Shown piece after piece: positions 1 through 12,468 of a stretch of DNA of 64,000 nt. Source of the stretch: Platanthera guangdongensis. Taxonomy: Eukaryota; Streptophyta; Magnoliopsida; Asparagales; Orchidaceae. Made by a program: the position numbers and the translations under genes. Below the pieces are notes generated by a model, which saw nothing but the letters and a program-made list of their open reading frames with translations, was not told the origin of the DNA and did not search any database. Position 1 is the stretch's first letter, and every line of letters begins with the position of its first letter. The DNA is taken from NCBI GenBank assembly GCA_039583875.1, contig CM077163.1, forward strand, positions 233,236,646 through 233,300,645. Direction: 5' to 3'.

Positions 1-434
1 CGAACTCCTCCCTCGGGCCTCCTTCAAGCCGCCTACGAGTCAAAGGAACACCCAAGTCCCCAAGGGCGCCGTGAAAGGAAGAAGATGACCATCATCAGTG
101 CTCAAGCACACCCGCCACCGAGCAGCAACCAACACTCCCTCGGCGCAGCCTATTGCCCGTTGCGAGTTAGGAATTCTCTCACCACCAAGTTGTAACGAGA
201 AGTGGTCTGTCACCCTCGATTCTCCAAACATATTGCAACCGCAAGCTGATAGTGGACTTTGACCGACACAGATCTAGTCACGTGGTTTTTTACCGAGTTG
301 AAGGGTTTTTCCACGTTAAAACCTCTTGTGTCAACTCTCTATTTTCATTGACTGTGTGCGCGCTCGACGGTCCTGAGAGCTAAGGCGGTCCAGTTTATTC
401 CGGTTCGACCGAGACGTCGAGTTAGTCCGCAACA
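1..434 (-). mobile_element. LTR fragment, same family as the solo LTR at 17.9 kb
   Basis: Read on the minus strand, this begins at 434 with TGTTGCGGAC and follows the first part of the LTR at 17923-19075 base for base with scattered differences. Shared blocks include the GAGCGCGCACACAGTCAATG stretch and the GGTCAAAGTCCAC stretch. It therefore looks like the 5' part of an LTR in reverse orientation that continues beyond the left window edge. The 5 bases after the terminus (tgccc, 435-439) would be its target duplication, but the partner lies outside the window. Family unclassified. Confidence 0.75.
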
Positions 435-659
435 TGCCCCATGAAGAGGATGGTAGAAATCATACATTCAACTAAGAAAATGTCTGGATAAAAAAATGTC
501 ACCTTGGGCATGTTAAACACTAATGTACTAAGCATCAGGTGAAATTGGTTAAAGTTGAACAATGCATAAAGCTTTAAGGAAATCATAATTCCATTAATTA
601 TTTTGTTTTATGCATTAAAATGCAATCCAAATAAAAACAAAAATATACACAATAATAAA
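435..659. other. Intergenic or intronic DNA, nothing recognised
   Basis: AT-rich sequence between the LTR terminus and the next degenerate repeat. I see no coding potential. Confidence 0.5.
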
Positions 660-1500
660 TGAGAAAGGTTTATGTGCTTCAATTAATCGGTGTGAATAAT
701 TTACAAAGGGAGAGAAAGAAGGAGAGTCATGCTCAACCCTAACCCTAGAAATGAGAAAGAAGAGGAGAGAACTTGAGAGAGAGGGAAGAACTTGAGAGAG
801 ATAGAGAAATTGATTTCATTCTTTGATATCATACAAGACCTAGGGGGCCTATATATAGGGTCCCGATGGCCTGGGCGTAACATTAAAAACACTAAGACAC
901 TAATAACCCGTAATCACGACTCCACTCGACTCGATACAACTCGACACAATAATATCACTGCTAGATAACTGACAGCGTGGGACCCCTAACACTTTACTAC
1001 ATGAATTGAAGATTACAAAATACAAAGAATTTCTTCTTCTCACAAAACGCACAACCACTCATTCCTCATTCCTCTCCTCTCAACTATATCAAGAGAATCA
1101 TGAAACTATGAAGCGTCCGCGGAACACAACGATAGAACTCGTCAAGACTTTGAATTTGATCGATCCTTAACTACATTAAGCTAGTGTTTTTTCGGAATTT
1201 CGACTAAGGAAACTTCTACGTTTTATGTGCTCTGTTGTTCGGATCATAAAAATTTATGTTCTCTCCCCTCCTTACATGTCCTTCACCGCAGTTCGTTCGA
1301 CACCCCAGTCATCCCTTGTGGCTTTTCAAAAGAACAAAGTTTTGTGATTTAGAGATCGAATATGAGGAAATCGGAAATTCCACCTTCATGAAACAACATC
1401 TTGGATGGCCCGCTCACACGTGAATTGAATCGGAAGGTTTTTAGATAGGCTCCTGAACATGTTCAATTCTAGTCATATTTAAACAAATCTCCGCTCTAGC
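660..1500 (-). repeat. Degenerate LTR, left copy of a decayed retroelement
   Basis: Several blocks match 6831-7410 in the same order: the GTTTATGTGCTTCAATTAAT-like start, a fibre of 'gaagattacaaaatac' near 1008, CTCTCCT/TATATCAAGA near 1070-1090, and 'aaggttttTAgATAGGCTC' near 1433. The left copy carries about 290 extra bases (roughly 690-985). Two such direct copies flanking a decayed reverse-transcriptase region on the minus strand suggest an old Copia element spanning about 0.66-7.45 kb. Boundaries are approximate. Confidence 0.45.
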
Positions 1501-2940
1501 TTGAAGTCATATATCCATATAAAAAATCTCCAATCATCCCTAAGACTAGATCCCTCGAGTTTAGTCGCAATATCCAATAGTGTTCAGGTAAAGCTAAACT
1601 ATCAGACTAGCCCAGGACATCATTGATGACTGCTGCTAAAAACCAAGAATGCTCATAAAACCACACAAACATATAGCCACTTTCATTTCAGAAGAATCAT
1701 ACACTATGTCTCAGCAATACAAATCAACGCTTTCCAACTGATAACAGATAGTACAACTAGAAAGTGTGAAAACAATACTGAAAACAAATACATCCTATCA
1801 AGTTCACCTGTAAAAAAAAACAACGAAATGTGTAACAGCTACATTTACATTTCTATGCTAACTACAATCTTGTCAAGTATGTAATTGTTCATTTCACTAC
1901 ATCCCAATGTCTATTCCTCGTATTTTCTATAAATAAGTTGATCACACTAACTAAATGTGAAATGCTTGACCTAGTATATAACATGACATACACATGACTA
2001 CTAGCCACAGTAACATAAGGAGTGTGAGACGTGTTCGACCTCCTCCTTAGTCTGTAGTGACAATGAAACTGGCAATACTCACTAGTTTAGACTTGCGGAC
2101 AGTGACAGAACTAAAAATTTTATTCAGCACGGGCACACTTAATAAACTAAACATAAATAATTAACCCTTATTAGAGATTTTTAAAGAAAAATTGAAAATA
2201 AAATTAAGATAAAAAAGAATAGCTTTCATTTTAAAATTTTAAAGCAAATTTGGACCTAATTATAACTACTCATGGTACTTTCTGTTCCTGGTGAAGAAGT
2301 GCAAAATTATTAAAAAATAGCTACTCAAAACTGATAACGAAACTTAGAAATAATACTGATCAAACTAAGTATACACACATTCGGCTTAAAATTTAAAAAA
2401 TATTAAAAACTATAAAATATGTTGTTTCAACCTTTCTAATAAATTTTAACTTACATTTCCTCAAGAGCTCTCACAAATGCCGGATATCAAGAAAGCTTTT
2501 CCTAGTCTAATGCTATGACAACATGTGCATTTTTTGTCACTTGATCTAGATAAAGTCAGCGTATTGAATTGTTTAGAAACTACAGAAAGCTGCTTCTTAG
2601 GAGACCAACAAATGTAGTTAATTTAGGAAGCTAGGAACAAATTTTAAAGCAAATTTGGACCTAATTAATTATTTAGCGTTAAAATCTAATCATGTGCAGA
2701 CTTCATTTAATGTTTCATATAACTTTTAAGAGTAGAAAAGGGAGGCTAGGAGCGGCTGTAGACAGCCTAGACTGCATAGAACTCCATTTAATGCTTCCTA
2801 TAGCTTTTTAGGATATACATGCTATAGAGTAGGAAATCTTCATTAATCCATTAGATAACAGGCATAGAGGGGCCAGCCAATAGTTATTTGTTTCCAAAAT
2901 TTACGCCCGGGAAAGTGCCCGGGTGTTTTCACTTGGGTCC
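1500..2940. other. No gene; AT-rich decayed sequence in the kinase intron
   Basis: No open frame with recognisable content. A short phrase 'aaagcaaatttggacctaatt' type repeat occurs twice (about 2240 and 2645), indicating small internal duplication. Probably the decayed interior of the element flanked by the degenerate LTRs. Confidence 0.4.
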
Positions 2941-4100
2941 GCTCATGTCTGAGCATCTCGAAGTGCTCAAGTTCTCCCTCAATGTATTTCTTCAGAGTCT
3001 CTCGTACCTCTATATATCTTCATACCCAATATCTTCTTTATTACTTCCAAATTCTTCCTCCTAAATTTACAATTCAATTGAGATTTCAATTTGTTAATTT
3101 CAGACTTATCCCTTGTTGCAATCAATATATCATCAACATTACAATAGGAAAATGAATGATCCCATCTGATAGTTTTCTCAATAAACACAACTATTGTAAA
3201 CAATCCTTTCACAATAATTCTTTCTCATAAAAGTATAAAGAAGTTTTACCATTACTAAAGGAACTGCTTAAGTCCAGCAAGGAATCATGTGATAGGCATC
3301 TATGATCATCCTGATCTAAAAAAATAAAATCTCTCAAGCTGAGATATAGATCTCAGCATCCAACTCTCCATTCAGAAATGTTGTTTTAGCATCAGGCTTC
3401 TCCGGCACATAATCAACTGTAACAATCATGAAAAATAACACATGAATGGAAGTATGTCTCACAACTGGAGAGAAAACCTTCAGAAGTCAACACCATCACT
3501 TTGAGTAAAATTTGACCACTAACTGTGCCTTGAGTCTTGATTCTTCTACTTTGGAATACAATGTATCCGTTTAAACACTCATTTGCAACCTACCACCCTT
3601 TATCCTTTAAAAAAATTAACCATTTCCCAGATCCTGTTCTTCTCAAGAGACTGAAATTTCTATTTACTGTGATAACCTACTCGATAGATTCCCCACATTC
3701 AATTGGTTGAGACATAAATTTCCTCACCTATGGTCCAAATCCCCATAAAGAAATGATGTTTTATCATCAGATTGCTCCAGCTCGTAATCAAACGAAGTAA
3801 AGCACGCTTCACAACTGGAAATGAAACCTAGTATAAGTCAACACCCTCCTAAGCGAAACTCTTTGCTAGTAACTGCGCTATAAACCTAGTTGCTCCAACC
3901 CTAGGAAACCTCGTTTCAGTTTGAACACTTATTTGCAAAATAACACCTTTGTTCATTTGATAATATGACCAGTTTCCAAGCTCTGTTCTTCTCATGCTCT
4001 TGCATTGCAATAGCCCACTCTACAAGTCCCTTGCATTCAATTGACTCTTTACGTGTTTAAGGATTATCACCCTCAACCCATTCAGCTGAAACAAAAGTAA
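2940..4100 (-). pseudogene. Decayed Copia reverse transcriptase remnant
   Basis: On the minus strand 3212-2979 encodes a stretch with a VDDILIA-type motif followed by KSEINKLKSQL and LGMKIYRG. This is the classic Copia RT palm region after the catalytic YVDD motif (here NVDD). Upstream on the same strand, around 3340-3560 and again around 3700-3900, are two short pieces that resemble the RT 'KTAFLNGEL' region with frame breaks, suggesting a rearranged or duplicated segment. No intact frame survives. It sits between two degenerate LTRs and inside the presumed kinase intron. Confidence 0.65.
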
Positions 4101-4780
4101 AAAATAGCCATATTTGCAAAACCAAATTAAGAAGGTGACTAAACTAACCTTTTCTCCCTACATGGAGCTATAATATAAGATTACTCTTCACCCACAACTT
4201 TTATAAGATCTTATGTCCCTATTTCCATAGGTTGAATCATGTCTACCATATGTTGTAACACAATTCCCCCTGATTCAAAATAATACAGTCATTACAAGTA
4301 AATTTCTACTTAAAAAAACTACGATAATAAGAAATTGATGTGACTTAAGATCTCTGCACCACAATAGGTGTCTTTTTCCCATTTGCATACCTTACAAATA
4401 TGCACAATCTTGTTCTCAGCTCAATATTACCATCATTCATGTGAAAAAGTGGGACAAGAAAATATTTTCAAATTAATAATCACGAGGCGAGCCAGGCCAT
4501 ACCTATTGGAGAGTTTGCTTTTACAAGATTGTAAATGGAGATTGATTAATAAGAAAATATGATGTATGAACTGGCACAACCCAAAATGCTGAAGAAATAC
4601 TGTGATATTCATAAATATTGTTCAATTCATTCATTCTGTAACTCTATTTAGTAATGGTAACAGTCATACAATGTTGTGTTTCACTATACCATAATCTTTG
4701 CAAAACTCATCAAGCATAAGCTTTTCTCGATTTCACTATATTCATAAATATTGTTCAATCTTTGTAGAATTCATTCATTC
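4100..4780. other. No gene recognised
   Basis: AT-rich sequence with short dispersed repeats such as 'tattcataaatattgttcaat' (near 4606 and 4740). No supported coding. Confidence 0.4.
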
Positions 4781-6000
4781 AATTTATTTGATTTCATATA
4801 TTATTTTGTTATTTTTGTATTTATTTTGATGTATTCAGGTAACCCCACCTCCGATCAATCATAGCCGTCGATGGTGGGATGTCATAGTTTTCTCTTTATA
4901 ATAAATAGAGTGTTAGGGGGCTATTTAGGGCTACTGCAGATTTTGAAGAGTTCATTCCTGAAATCACGTGATCATTCCATGGTACCGACTTCGTGGAACC
5001 TTAGGTGACGACTCCTAGATGTCTATCTTCCTCCCTAAGGTACTGCCTAACCCTAGTCACCTTTTCCCCACCCTCAATCCCTCTACCGCCCTGCTGAAAC
5101 CCTCCAGCAGCCGCCGCCTTTGCTGGAATTCCCTTCCCCCACAACTGCCGCCACTTCTCCTTCTTCCAACAGCAGCCGCTAGACTTCCCACCGCCCCAAC
5201 AACAGTCGCCGGTCTTCCCACCACCCCAACAACAGCCGCCGCCTTCTCCTAGCCCCCCTACAGCCACGGCCACTGCTGCCTATAGCCGTACGGCCCTCTA
5301 CCGCCGCCCCATTTCTGTGGAACCACCTCCAAATCCCCTCCTCGAACCAATTATGTCCAGATCTGCACATTCCAGCTAGATCCAACCACCCCACATATCT
5401 GATCCAACTCCCATAGCCTGGATCCGCTTCTAAACCACCAAATGCACCCTCCTACCATCAGGATCCGCCTCCATATAGCCGGATCTACCCTTTTTGTCCT
5501 GATCCCTCTTCCCACCGCCAAATCCAGCCGCCTCCGTTGTCATCCCGCCTCCGGTTTCACATCGGATCGCCAACAAAGCACTTCTCTAAAATCTTCATTG
5601 CCTTGGACAACCCCTTATTTGGTGAGTCACTTGTTGTATTGCACGATTTTTTCAACATTATTATTGGTTTGGATCTTATATTTGCTTAGATAAATTATCT
5701 GTGGATACATCGTCTCGAATCACTTGTGATTTGCAGATGAGACTCATTTGTTGCGCGCTTTGCTTTGGCCCTTCAAGCAGAGGAAAGTCATTGAATGCTT
5801 TGCTAACTGAATGATTTTCTCCTTTTTTAATATTATTGCGTGGGTTGATTATTATTATTGCTCGTACTAATTTGTCGTCATCACCGACGGTATCATTGCA
5901 TAAAGACTAGGGTTAGCATGTCAAGTTCTCATCCCCATCCCTATTAGTATTGGATTTGTGCACCCCTTAACCTTCCCTACATCACTTTGACATCTATCTG
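4780..6000 (+). repeat. Dispersed promoter/exon/intron-like repeat, copy 1
   Basis: This stretch is repeated in inverse orientation and in rearranged form at 50.8-52.6 kb. It looks like a gene 5' part. It has an AT-rich upstream block, a possible TATA at about 4896 (tttataataaata), a C-rich transcribed-looking leader from about 5000, a GTGAGT-type donor near 5620, and CAG followed by atgagactcatttg near 5735. I see no conserved long protein between the copies, so a non-coding or UTR-like module carried by a transposon is more likely than a gene. Identity unknown. Confidence 0.6.
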
Positions 6001-6249
6001 AATTTACCCTTTCTCTCTGAATTTACCCTTTAATGTCATAACTTGGTTTTTCATAGTCCTAATAACACCAAATTCTTATCTTGCGTGTCCTCATAACATT
6101 CCAAGCCCATGTTTAATTCCCATAACTATAAGGTTCCTAAATTGACATAAATAGTTTACACAAAATTATAGTATCTCCAAAACACTAATATAAGGTCGAT
6201 AAGGAACATAATACAATTAAGGTCCGATCCACTTCATTAAACATAATTT

Positions 6250-6373
6250 TAACATTATTTAACTAGAAAATAATGAGATTAAATGAATCAATATGATGTA
6301 TACAACAACACTCAAGCCTTTAACATTATTTAACTAGAGAATGATGGGATTAAATGAATCAATATGATGTATA
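6250..6373. repeat. 53-bp direct duplication
   Basis: Two copies of a 53-bp unit at 6250-6302 and 6321-6373 (unit begins taacattatttaactag) differ at a few bases. They are separated by 18 bases that read caacaacactcaagcctt, a signature of the 3' tail of RTE LINEs. The duplication may be a target-site duplication of a very short LINE insertion. Confidence 0.75.
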
Positions 6374-6830
6374 ACTAGCATAATTTCTTTCATCTGTTGT
6401 GTGCACAAACATTGATTCAGATAAAATTTCATTGTCAAAGACTTAGTCTTGTACCGACTTTTTAATGGAAATCACAATCTAACCACAATATTCTCCTCAT
6501 ATACCCTTATAATATCATGTGCCAAACGATTTGATCGACATATGCACACGATTCAACAAATTCTCTTCTGAAGCTGCCATGGACATACACAAATTATCCT
6601 TTCCCTATGATGCCTCTAGTAGGCTCAATTGCATCAACAATGCATGCATCGTATCTTCATCTGCTACATCACATCACGATGAAATTTTATCCATTAAATG
6701 TTTCTATTTTCATCTTTGACATTTCCAAAATGATCAAAAAAGATCATTATATCAACATATATCTAATCTCATTTGTTGCAAAATGTTGTGCTACAATGAA
6801 TCAAAAGTTCGAAAAATCTCCAAAATAAAT

Positions 6831-7450
6831 GAGACGAGGATTTATGTACTTTGATTAATCAATGTCATTAGTAGAAGTCCACGGAAGGACAACCAATCTT
6901 TACTATATAAATTTGAAGAATACAAAATACTTGGATTTTCTTTTTCTCACAACACCAAAACCATAAGCCTTCTTCCGCTCTCCTTTAGGCTGTATCAAGA
7001 AAAACAAGAGATCACAAAGTGTTCATTGCACACATAAATATAACACTACAACTTCAGCTCTGATCGAGCCTTAGTTCTTGCACTTCTCTGGACATTCGAC
7101 CGGGTCTTCTGCTTTTTGAGTTCTGCTCTTCATAAAATTGGATGCTCCTCCCTAGCGGCTTCTCACTCTATGTCACTAGATATCCCCTACAATTCCTGCA
7201 TCTCTTTAGAAGAGCAACGACTAATTAAATAAGAAAAAATAAACTCCTCATTTCTTGATGAGATAGAAGGGATTGAACTTTCGGATTCACGAAAAACGCC
7301 TAGATTACTTTCTTTCCTATGAATCGAACTGAAAGGTTTTAAATAGGCTCTTGAAATGAGTCAGCTTGAACCAATTAAATTCAAGTCATTTCAACATATT
7401 TAATCCCATATAAAGAGTGAAACACTATATATAGATCTTTTAATCATATA
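6831..7450 (-). repeat. Degenerate LTR, right copy
   Basis: Matches the left copy (660-1500) in blocks: ggatttatgtactttgatta near 6838, gaagaatacaaaatac near 6912, and aaaggttttaAATAGGCTC near 7335. Together with the left copy it brackets the decayed Copia RT at 2.9-4.1 kb. Boundaries are approximate. Confidence 0.45.
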
Positions 7451-8750
7451 ATAATCAATAATTTTCTCTTTAATAATAAACTAATAAAAAACTCATAATA
7501 GGTAAAAAATAACAATTATTCATAGGCATATAATTATCTATGGCATAAATTAAAAATTATAATTGTCCATAGGAGAATAATACATACTTTTTGAGCATGC
7601 ACAGAAGACAATGATATGCAAGTTTACAACTGCATAAACTATAGGTAGTTGGTATGTAACTAGTTTATCTCATCACGTACGTCGGATACTGAATCTAGTT
7701 GACTTTCTCATTCTTATTTATATTCATGTTATAGAGATATATACTTTGTATATTTATGCTTATTTGTCTATAAACTCTTGTAAATTGACTTAGCATCATA
7801 TACACTTGAGTTTATGAACTAAAATTTTTATGATAAATTATGTAGGATGAGAACTAAACTTGATTCATTTTTAGGTCACTTCTCTTGTAGCTTAAAGATT
7901 TCATCACTATCCAGAGAATATTGGATTGTGCATGCAGCACAATGCGAAGGATTAGTGATTTCAGTTATCTTAATAGACAAATTGTTTTAAATCGTAAAAC
8001 AAAATTTCAGTTTTATAGCCATCGTGCCTTTATCATAAATACAATTACATAAATTTAGAAATTGCTTCATGAACAACAAACACTGAGAGGTGCTTAAGCT
8101 GACCGAAATACACCAGGCAACTTATGAAAGTAGATCGGTGCCATTTTGAAGTGTTCCATGAAAAATGTTTGTACTTAGTAGTAGAACGGAAACACTTAGA
8201 CAAGTATACAAATAGTGTAAATTTTCCTTCATATTAAGGGCAAGATAAATGGGAATGTTTATACAGTCACTGGAACGATGAGACAAGCAAAATAAAATAA
8301 CGGGATTGAATAAATAAGGAAAAAAAGAAACAAAGGTCAATATTTTATGAGATTTATGCATAAAAAGGATTATTTTAGCTTTATAATTCAACGACAAATT
8401 AGCTCTTATGTATGCAAAAAAAAAAATCCAGGCACAAATGCATAATCCTCACTATAGCTTAACAGAAAAAAATGCTGCAGTTGAGTTCAAATTTTCAAAA
8501 AGAATAGCAAAACAACATACATATTGAATCAAATGTCAAATTTGTCATCCAATCTCTGACCGAGGTAAAGTAAGTTGGAATCCACCTACAAACTCAACCT
8601 TTCCCTCAAATGTTTTCTTGGTTATATATTAGATAGAACTATGACAAAAATAGCAACAGAAATATGAAATAAAGCAAGCATGGAAAATATAGAAAAAGTG
8701 TCAACAAGACATTAAACAAAGGGTTAATTCTTTCATTATCTAATCAATAC
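7450..8750. other. Kinase intron, no second exon found
   Basis: This is the start of the intron that follows the kinase exon. On the minus strand I find no segment encoding the expected next kinase motifs (HRD-type catalytic loop YRDLKPENVL, then DFDLS). A 91-codon open stretch at 8397-8122 shows no kinase similarity. The sequence is AT-rich and unremarkable. Confidence 0.6.
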
Positions 8751-9994
8751 CTGGAGGCATACTCAGAGAAATGTTTTCCCGGCTGTCTTTGCCTCAAGGT
8801 GTGCAAATCACCCCCTGGACAGAACTCCATGACCAAACACGAAAACCTATCGGTTTCAAAGTGCGTATATAGAGTCGGGAGGAACGGGTGATCCAAAAGC
8901 TGCAGAATCTCCCTCTCCGTTTGAGCTCTGGTCAGCTTCTTCCGGCTAGCAAGGGACGCCTTGTCCATCACCTTCATCGCAAAATAGCATCTAGTACCGC
9001 TCAATTCCGATAGGTATACACTACCGATGTCGCCGCATCCAAGTCGTCTGAGGAGCCTAAAGTGGCTCATGCCCAATAAACCATCACGAGATCGAACGGC
9101 GAGAATTGCCTTCCACCGTGGATCGTTTCCCTTGTGAGGCTTATTAGCACTCCCGGTGATATTGCTCCAATTGCTATCATCACTAAGCCCGCTGCTGTCG
9201 CTCGCTCTGCTCATGCTCGTCTTTGCACTCTCGAGCGACTCTCCTCTAACACTTGCCTTTGTACTCTCAAAATTTCTTTCCACGCTAAGCATTCCATCGC
9301 TAGTTATTCCCTCACTCCGATAAGTGCTAGTGCAGCTATTCACTATACTCATTGCAGTCACAACACCAGTACTGTCAATACTACTATGGGGGCTGACATT
9401 ACCACTTGGTGGTAGAGAAGCATCCCACACACACTCCTTCTCATCCGATTCCTGAGGCAAGTACGAATTCTCCATGCACTGTGAAGCTCGATCGGTAGAG
9501 AATGGCGATGACTGAGTACCAGAACCTCTCGATTCCTCGACCAAGCTCAAGCTCTCTATCGGGGAAAGAGGGGAAGAAGGTCTCATTCCTGGAACTCGAA
9601 TAGAAAGATCTTCTATAAAAGGGCCTTTAACAGAGAGACCTTTCACCAGGCACCCTGTCTCAGATTTCTTTTCATCAATTGTTACATACACAGTCCTCAT
9701 GAGATCCACATCCACTGGTTCAGGAGGATGGCTTGCTCCAGAGAAAGAACTGCATCCCATTTCTTCATAAGAATCACTGCTCTTCGAACTAAGTATATCA
9801 GACAATGGCTCCTTTGCTTCCTGGAAGGAACTTTTCCCTTTCCACGTCTTCCCAAGTGCGGCCATTTCTGAAGCTTTGTATTTCTGTGATACATGCGCAC
9901 CTTCTTCCTTTCTCAAATCAGTCCCATTCACAACCAGCACATGATCATCCGACATCTTATCCTGGGCATTCTTAGATTCAGCAACTTTATCCAT
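8751..9994 (-). CDS. AGC-VIII protein kinase (D6PK/PVPK-1 type), first coding exon
   Basis: Encodes the N-terminal 414 residues of a plant serine/threonine kinase of the AGC VIII group, which includes D6PK, KIPK and rice G11A. In other plants these phosphorylate targets such as auxin transporters at the plasma membrane. Residues 1 to about 290 are a serine-rich variable region with short acidic and SP-rich patches. A conserved '[12 protein letters not shown]' block precedes the kinase domain. The glycine loop GCGDIGSV is at about 319-326, the ATP lysine in YFAMKVMD at about 341, the helix-C TERE near 359-362 and the hinge [10 protein letters not shown] near 389-398. The frame ends after FSEYAS at an AG|GTATTG donor (GT at 8749-8750), the usual intron site in this subfamily. 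Exon 2, with the catalytic loop and activation segment, lies beyond the window. The start at 9994 is the first in-frame ATG. Confidence 0.93.
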
Positions 9995-10948
9995 TGTCAG
10001 CTATTCAACTACATTACCAACATCCAGTGTCAAAGAGTGCTATACACACATCAAATCTCCTCTCCAGTTCATGTTTCCCATCAACAAGCCCTAAACATAA
10101 TGAAGTAGATTTATCTTAATAGCACAATTCTGAGAGGATTTTATACCAAATTCATGAACCAAGTTATTGAGCTCAGGTGCAATGATTTTCAGGGAGTTCA
10201 GCTGCAATAAGCTTTATTTGAATTCTCAGAACCAAGCAAGCATCATTCCCCAACAAACTTCACTTCTTTCTACAGATACCTGATGAAGTGACAAGATGAA
10301 TCCCCCATTAGAAAAATATGACCCCCTAATTTCTTAGTAAACTCTCCAGATCTTAGAGAAAAAAAACCCAAATTAAAGAGAGAAATCGCAAAGGAAAGGG
10401 CGCAAAGTAGTGGAAAATGCTGATTGTTCAGCTCAGGGTTCGAATTAAACATCAAATTAAACAAAACTACTCCAAACAAATACTAAAAAAACTCCACCGT
10501 CACGAGTAAACATCATAAATCACTGAATCCATAATTAAATTGGGAAAAAACAAAATGTCCTGCCTTGCATGAGCTGCATTCCCCAGATTCCGATCCCTCC
10601 ACCCAGCGCCGAGCGTTTGAGCGAGAGAAATTGAAAGAGAAAGAGAGAAACAAGTGATCGATCCCAGTAAAAACAAAGACTCTTCGAGATCCAACGAAGT
10701 TTTTCTTGGTGGGCAAAAGTAGGAGATGAAGCGGCGGGGTTGGTTTGAGGAACTCACCGGACGATCAGCTCCGAACATATCACGATCTCAGGCTAGAGTT
10801 TCCTTCCTCGCCAGGCCACCTTCTGCCTCCTCCCCTTGGCTTGACCGCCGGCAGCGAAGAAAAAGCAAAAGGGCGACGAGCAAAGAGAGAGTGGCAACAA
10901 GGACTGAAAATGCAGCAACGGCGGCGAGAAGACCGTCAATCTTCCTAT
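9995..10948 (-). other. 5' UTR region of the kinase gene with a probable leader intron
   Basis: Upstream of the kinase ATG the minus strand shows a CT-rich leader, typical of plant 5' UTRs, between about 10920 and 10758. It ends at CCG|GTGAGT (donor at 10756-10757), which suggests a 5' UTR intron running towards an acceptor just above 9994. The exact acceptor is not obvious. Short open frames here show no similarity to anything I know. Confidence 0.55.
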
Positions 10949-10966
10949 TATTTATTTATATCTTAT
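10949..10966 (-). promoter_or_regulatory. Putative TATA box of the kinase gene
   Basis: On the minus strand the sequence reads ATATAAATAAATAAT, about 30-40 bases upstream of the start of the CT-rich leader. Position and sequence fit a plant core promoter. Transcription start not determined. Confidence 0.5.
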
Positions 10967-11359
10967 TTTAATTCTTTTCCGTTATTTTTTATTTTATTTT
11001 AATTTTTTCCGATATCCGTACTGCGATCTTTTCTACGTAGCCCATTTTATAAAGTAATTAATTAATGAATATTTAGTGAAGCTAATTAATTGTGTTTTAA
11101 CTAACAGTAGTCGATCGCGATTAAAGCTAATATTACGGAATCGCCACAGATGGGCCACGTGGAGGGTTACGGATGTCCCCACCCATGTTCCCCTATTGCG
11201 CTACATCGGCCGACATTTCGCCGTCGCTCATGGCGATCGTATGATAAAGCAAATGCTAGCTTCTACACCGTCTGATGGAAATCAGACGATGCTTAGGGAT
11301 GGTGTAACCAATGATGTCTTTCCCTTTCCATTAATCTCATCTTTCTCTCTCTCCCCCCT

Positions 11360-12120
11360 TTCTTCTCGTTTAGGCTCTCTTTGGTGCGGTGTTTTTACTC
11401 CGATACATAAATGTTACCGTTATAAAATGTATGTTCCAAGAATTACAAACGCCGCCAAGAAAAGAAAATGAGTTTTGAATGCAAATGTGAATGAAGTTCG
11501 TTGTGTGAGGCCGGGCGTTCAGAAACGACGACGGTCCATAACCACCGTATTTACGGCCGTTGCCCCCATGCCCAAGAGATCCTTAATAAATAATAAGATT
11601 AGTTGTATACTTGTATTAAGGGTACATTTGACATGGTGGTGGAACCCTGGATGCCGGTAGTCGTGAATTGTCGTTCGTGAATGCTCGATCTTACGGTCCT
11701 TATATACCTAAAGAACTTCATCCATTTTAGGTTCAAAGTTGGGCGTTTGTTTTGGTGATGGCGTTTTGGAACGGTGATAACGAGAGCGGTGAAAATGGAG
11801 AGGATGGGGCAAATTTAACTTTGAAGGTCAAAATGATGTTTTAGGGACGTTGGGAATGGGGAAACGAGTTTTACCGAATAGGTTTTTTTAGTGTTGGCCT
11901 TTTCCGTCATAACTGATAACATAACGGTTGTCATGTCAAACACATATTTTAAGAGTGATTTATTGTCCAAACTCACCAAAGTAAAACTCCGCCCCAATGG
12001 AGCCCTAAATTTTGTTAGTATAGCGGTGGAGTTTGAGCGGTGGCGGTGTAAAAATATTGTAGTAAAAATAGTTTTGGTAGTCAAATTAGGCTTCGTTTGG
12101 CGCGGCGTTTGAAGCGCTCC
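11360..12120. mobile_element. Nested MITE fragments upstream of the kinase gene
   Basis: Contains several termini of the form TTAGGCT..TTTGG (about 11371 and 12086) and internal blocks shared with the Tourist-like MITE at 14456-14710. The block complementary to 'aaaatggatgaagttcctta' appears inverted near 11708, and the 'gtcatgtcaaacacatatttta' block appears inverted near 11931. Pieces are interleaved, so at least two MITE insertions are nested here. Open frames in this stretch are not conserved between copies. Confidence 0.55.
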
Positions 12121-12310
12121 GTTTGGGGGCAAACCTCGCCGCAGGACAGGTAATCAAATGGCTTGCTGCGGTGTTTGCTCGATTTGCCCCAGCAACACCA
12201 TGGGAAATGGAGGATATCGGCGGTATTCGAACCGCGGCCTTCCCCCTCCGGTTCCAACAACGAGTCATCTCCTCCTGCTGCCTGAGCAAAACGTCGAACC
12301 AAATAAAACA
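12121..12310. repeat. GC-rich MITE-like stretch
   Basis: Begins after a TTAGGCTTCGTTTGGCGCGG terminus (12086) and holds GC-rich sequence with open frames on both strands that do not resemble proteins. Probably part of a second MITE family. Confidence 0.35.
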
Positions 12311-12468
12311 GAAGTTTATAATAATCCTTTTTGGTTCAAATTTCACTGTCTTGGCCTATGGGGTAACTGTTGCTGTTTGATCATTAATGTATCTATGTGC
12401 TTATGTTTCATCCTAAAACATCCGTTCTAGAAAATCAAATGACATTCATATCTTCTTCATCTAACAAG

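Noticed and set aside
1..180. Organelle DNA insertion
   Set aside because: The sequence aligns with the LTR family at 17.9 kb instead.
9134..9415. Plus-strand 93-codon frame opposite the kinase exon
   Set aside because: Shadow of the kinase coding sequence, with no similarity of its own.
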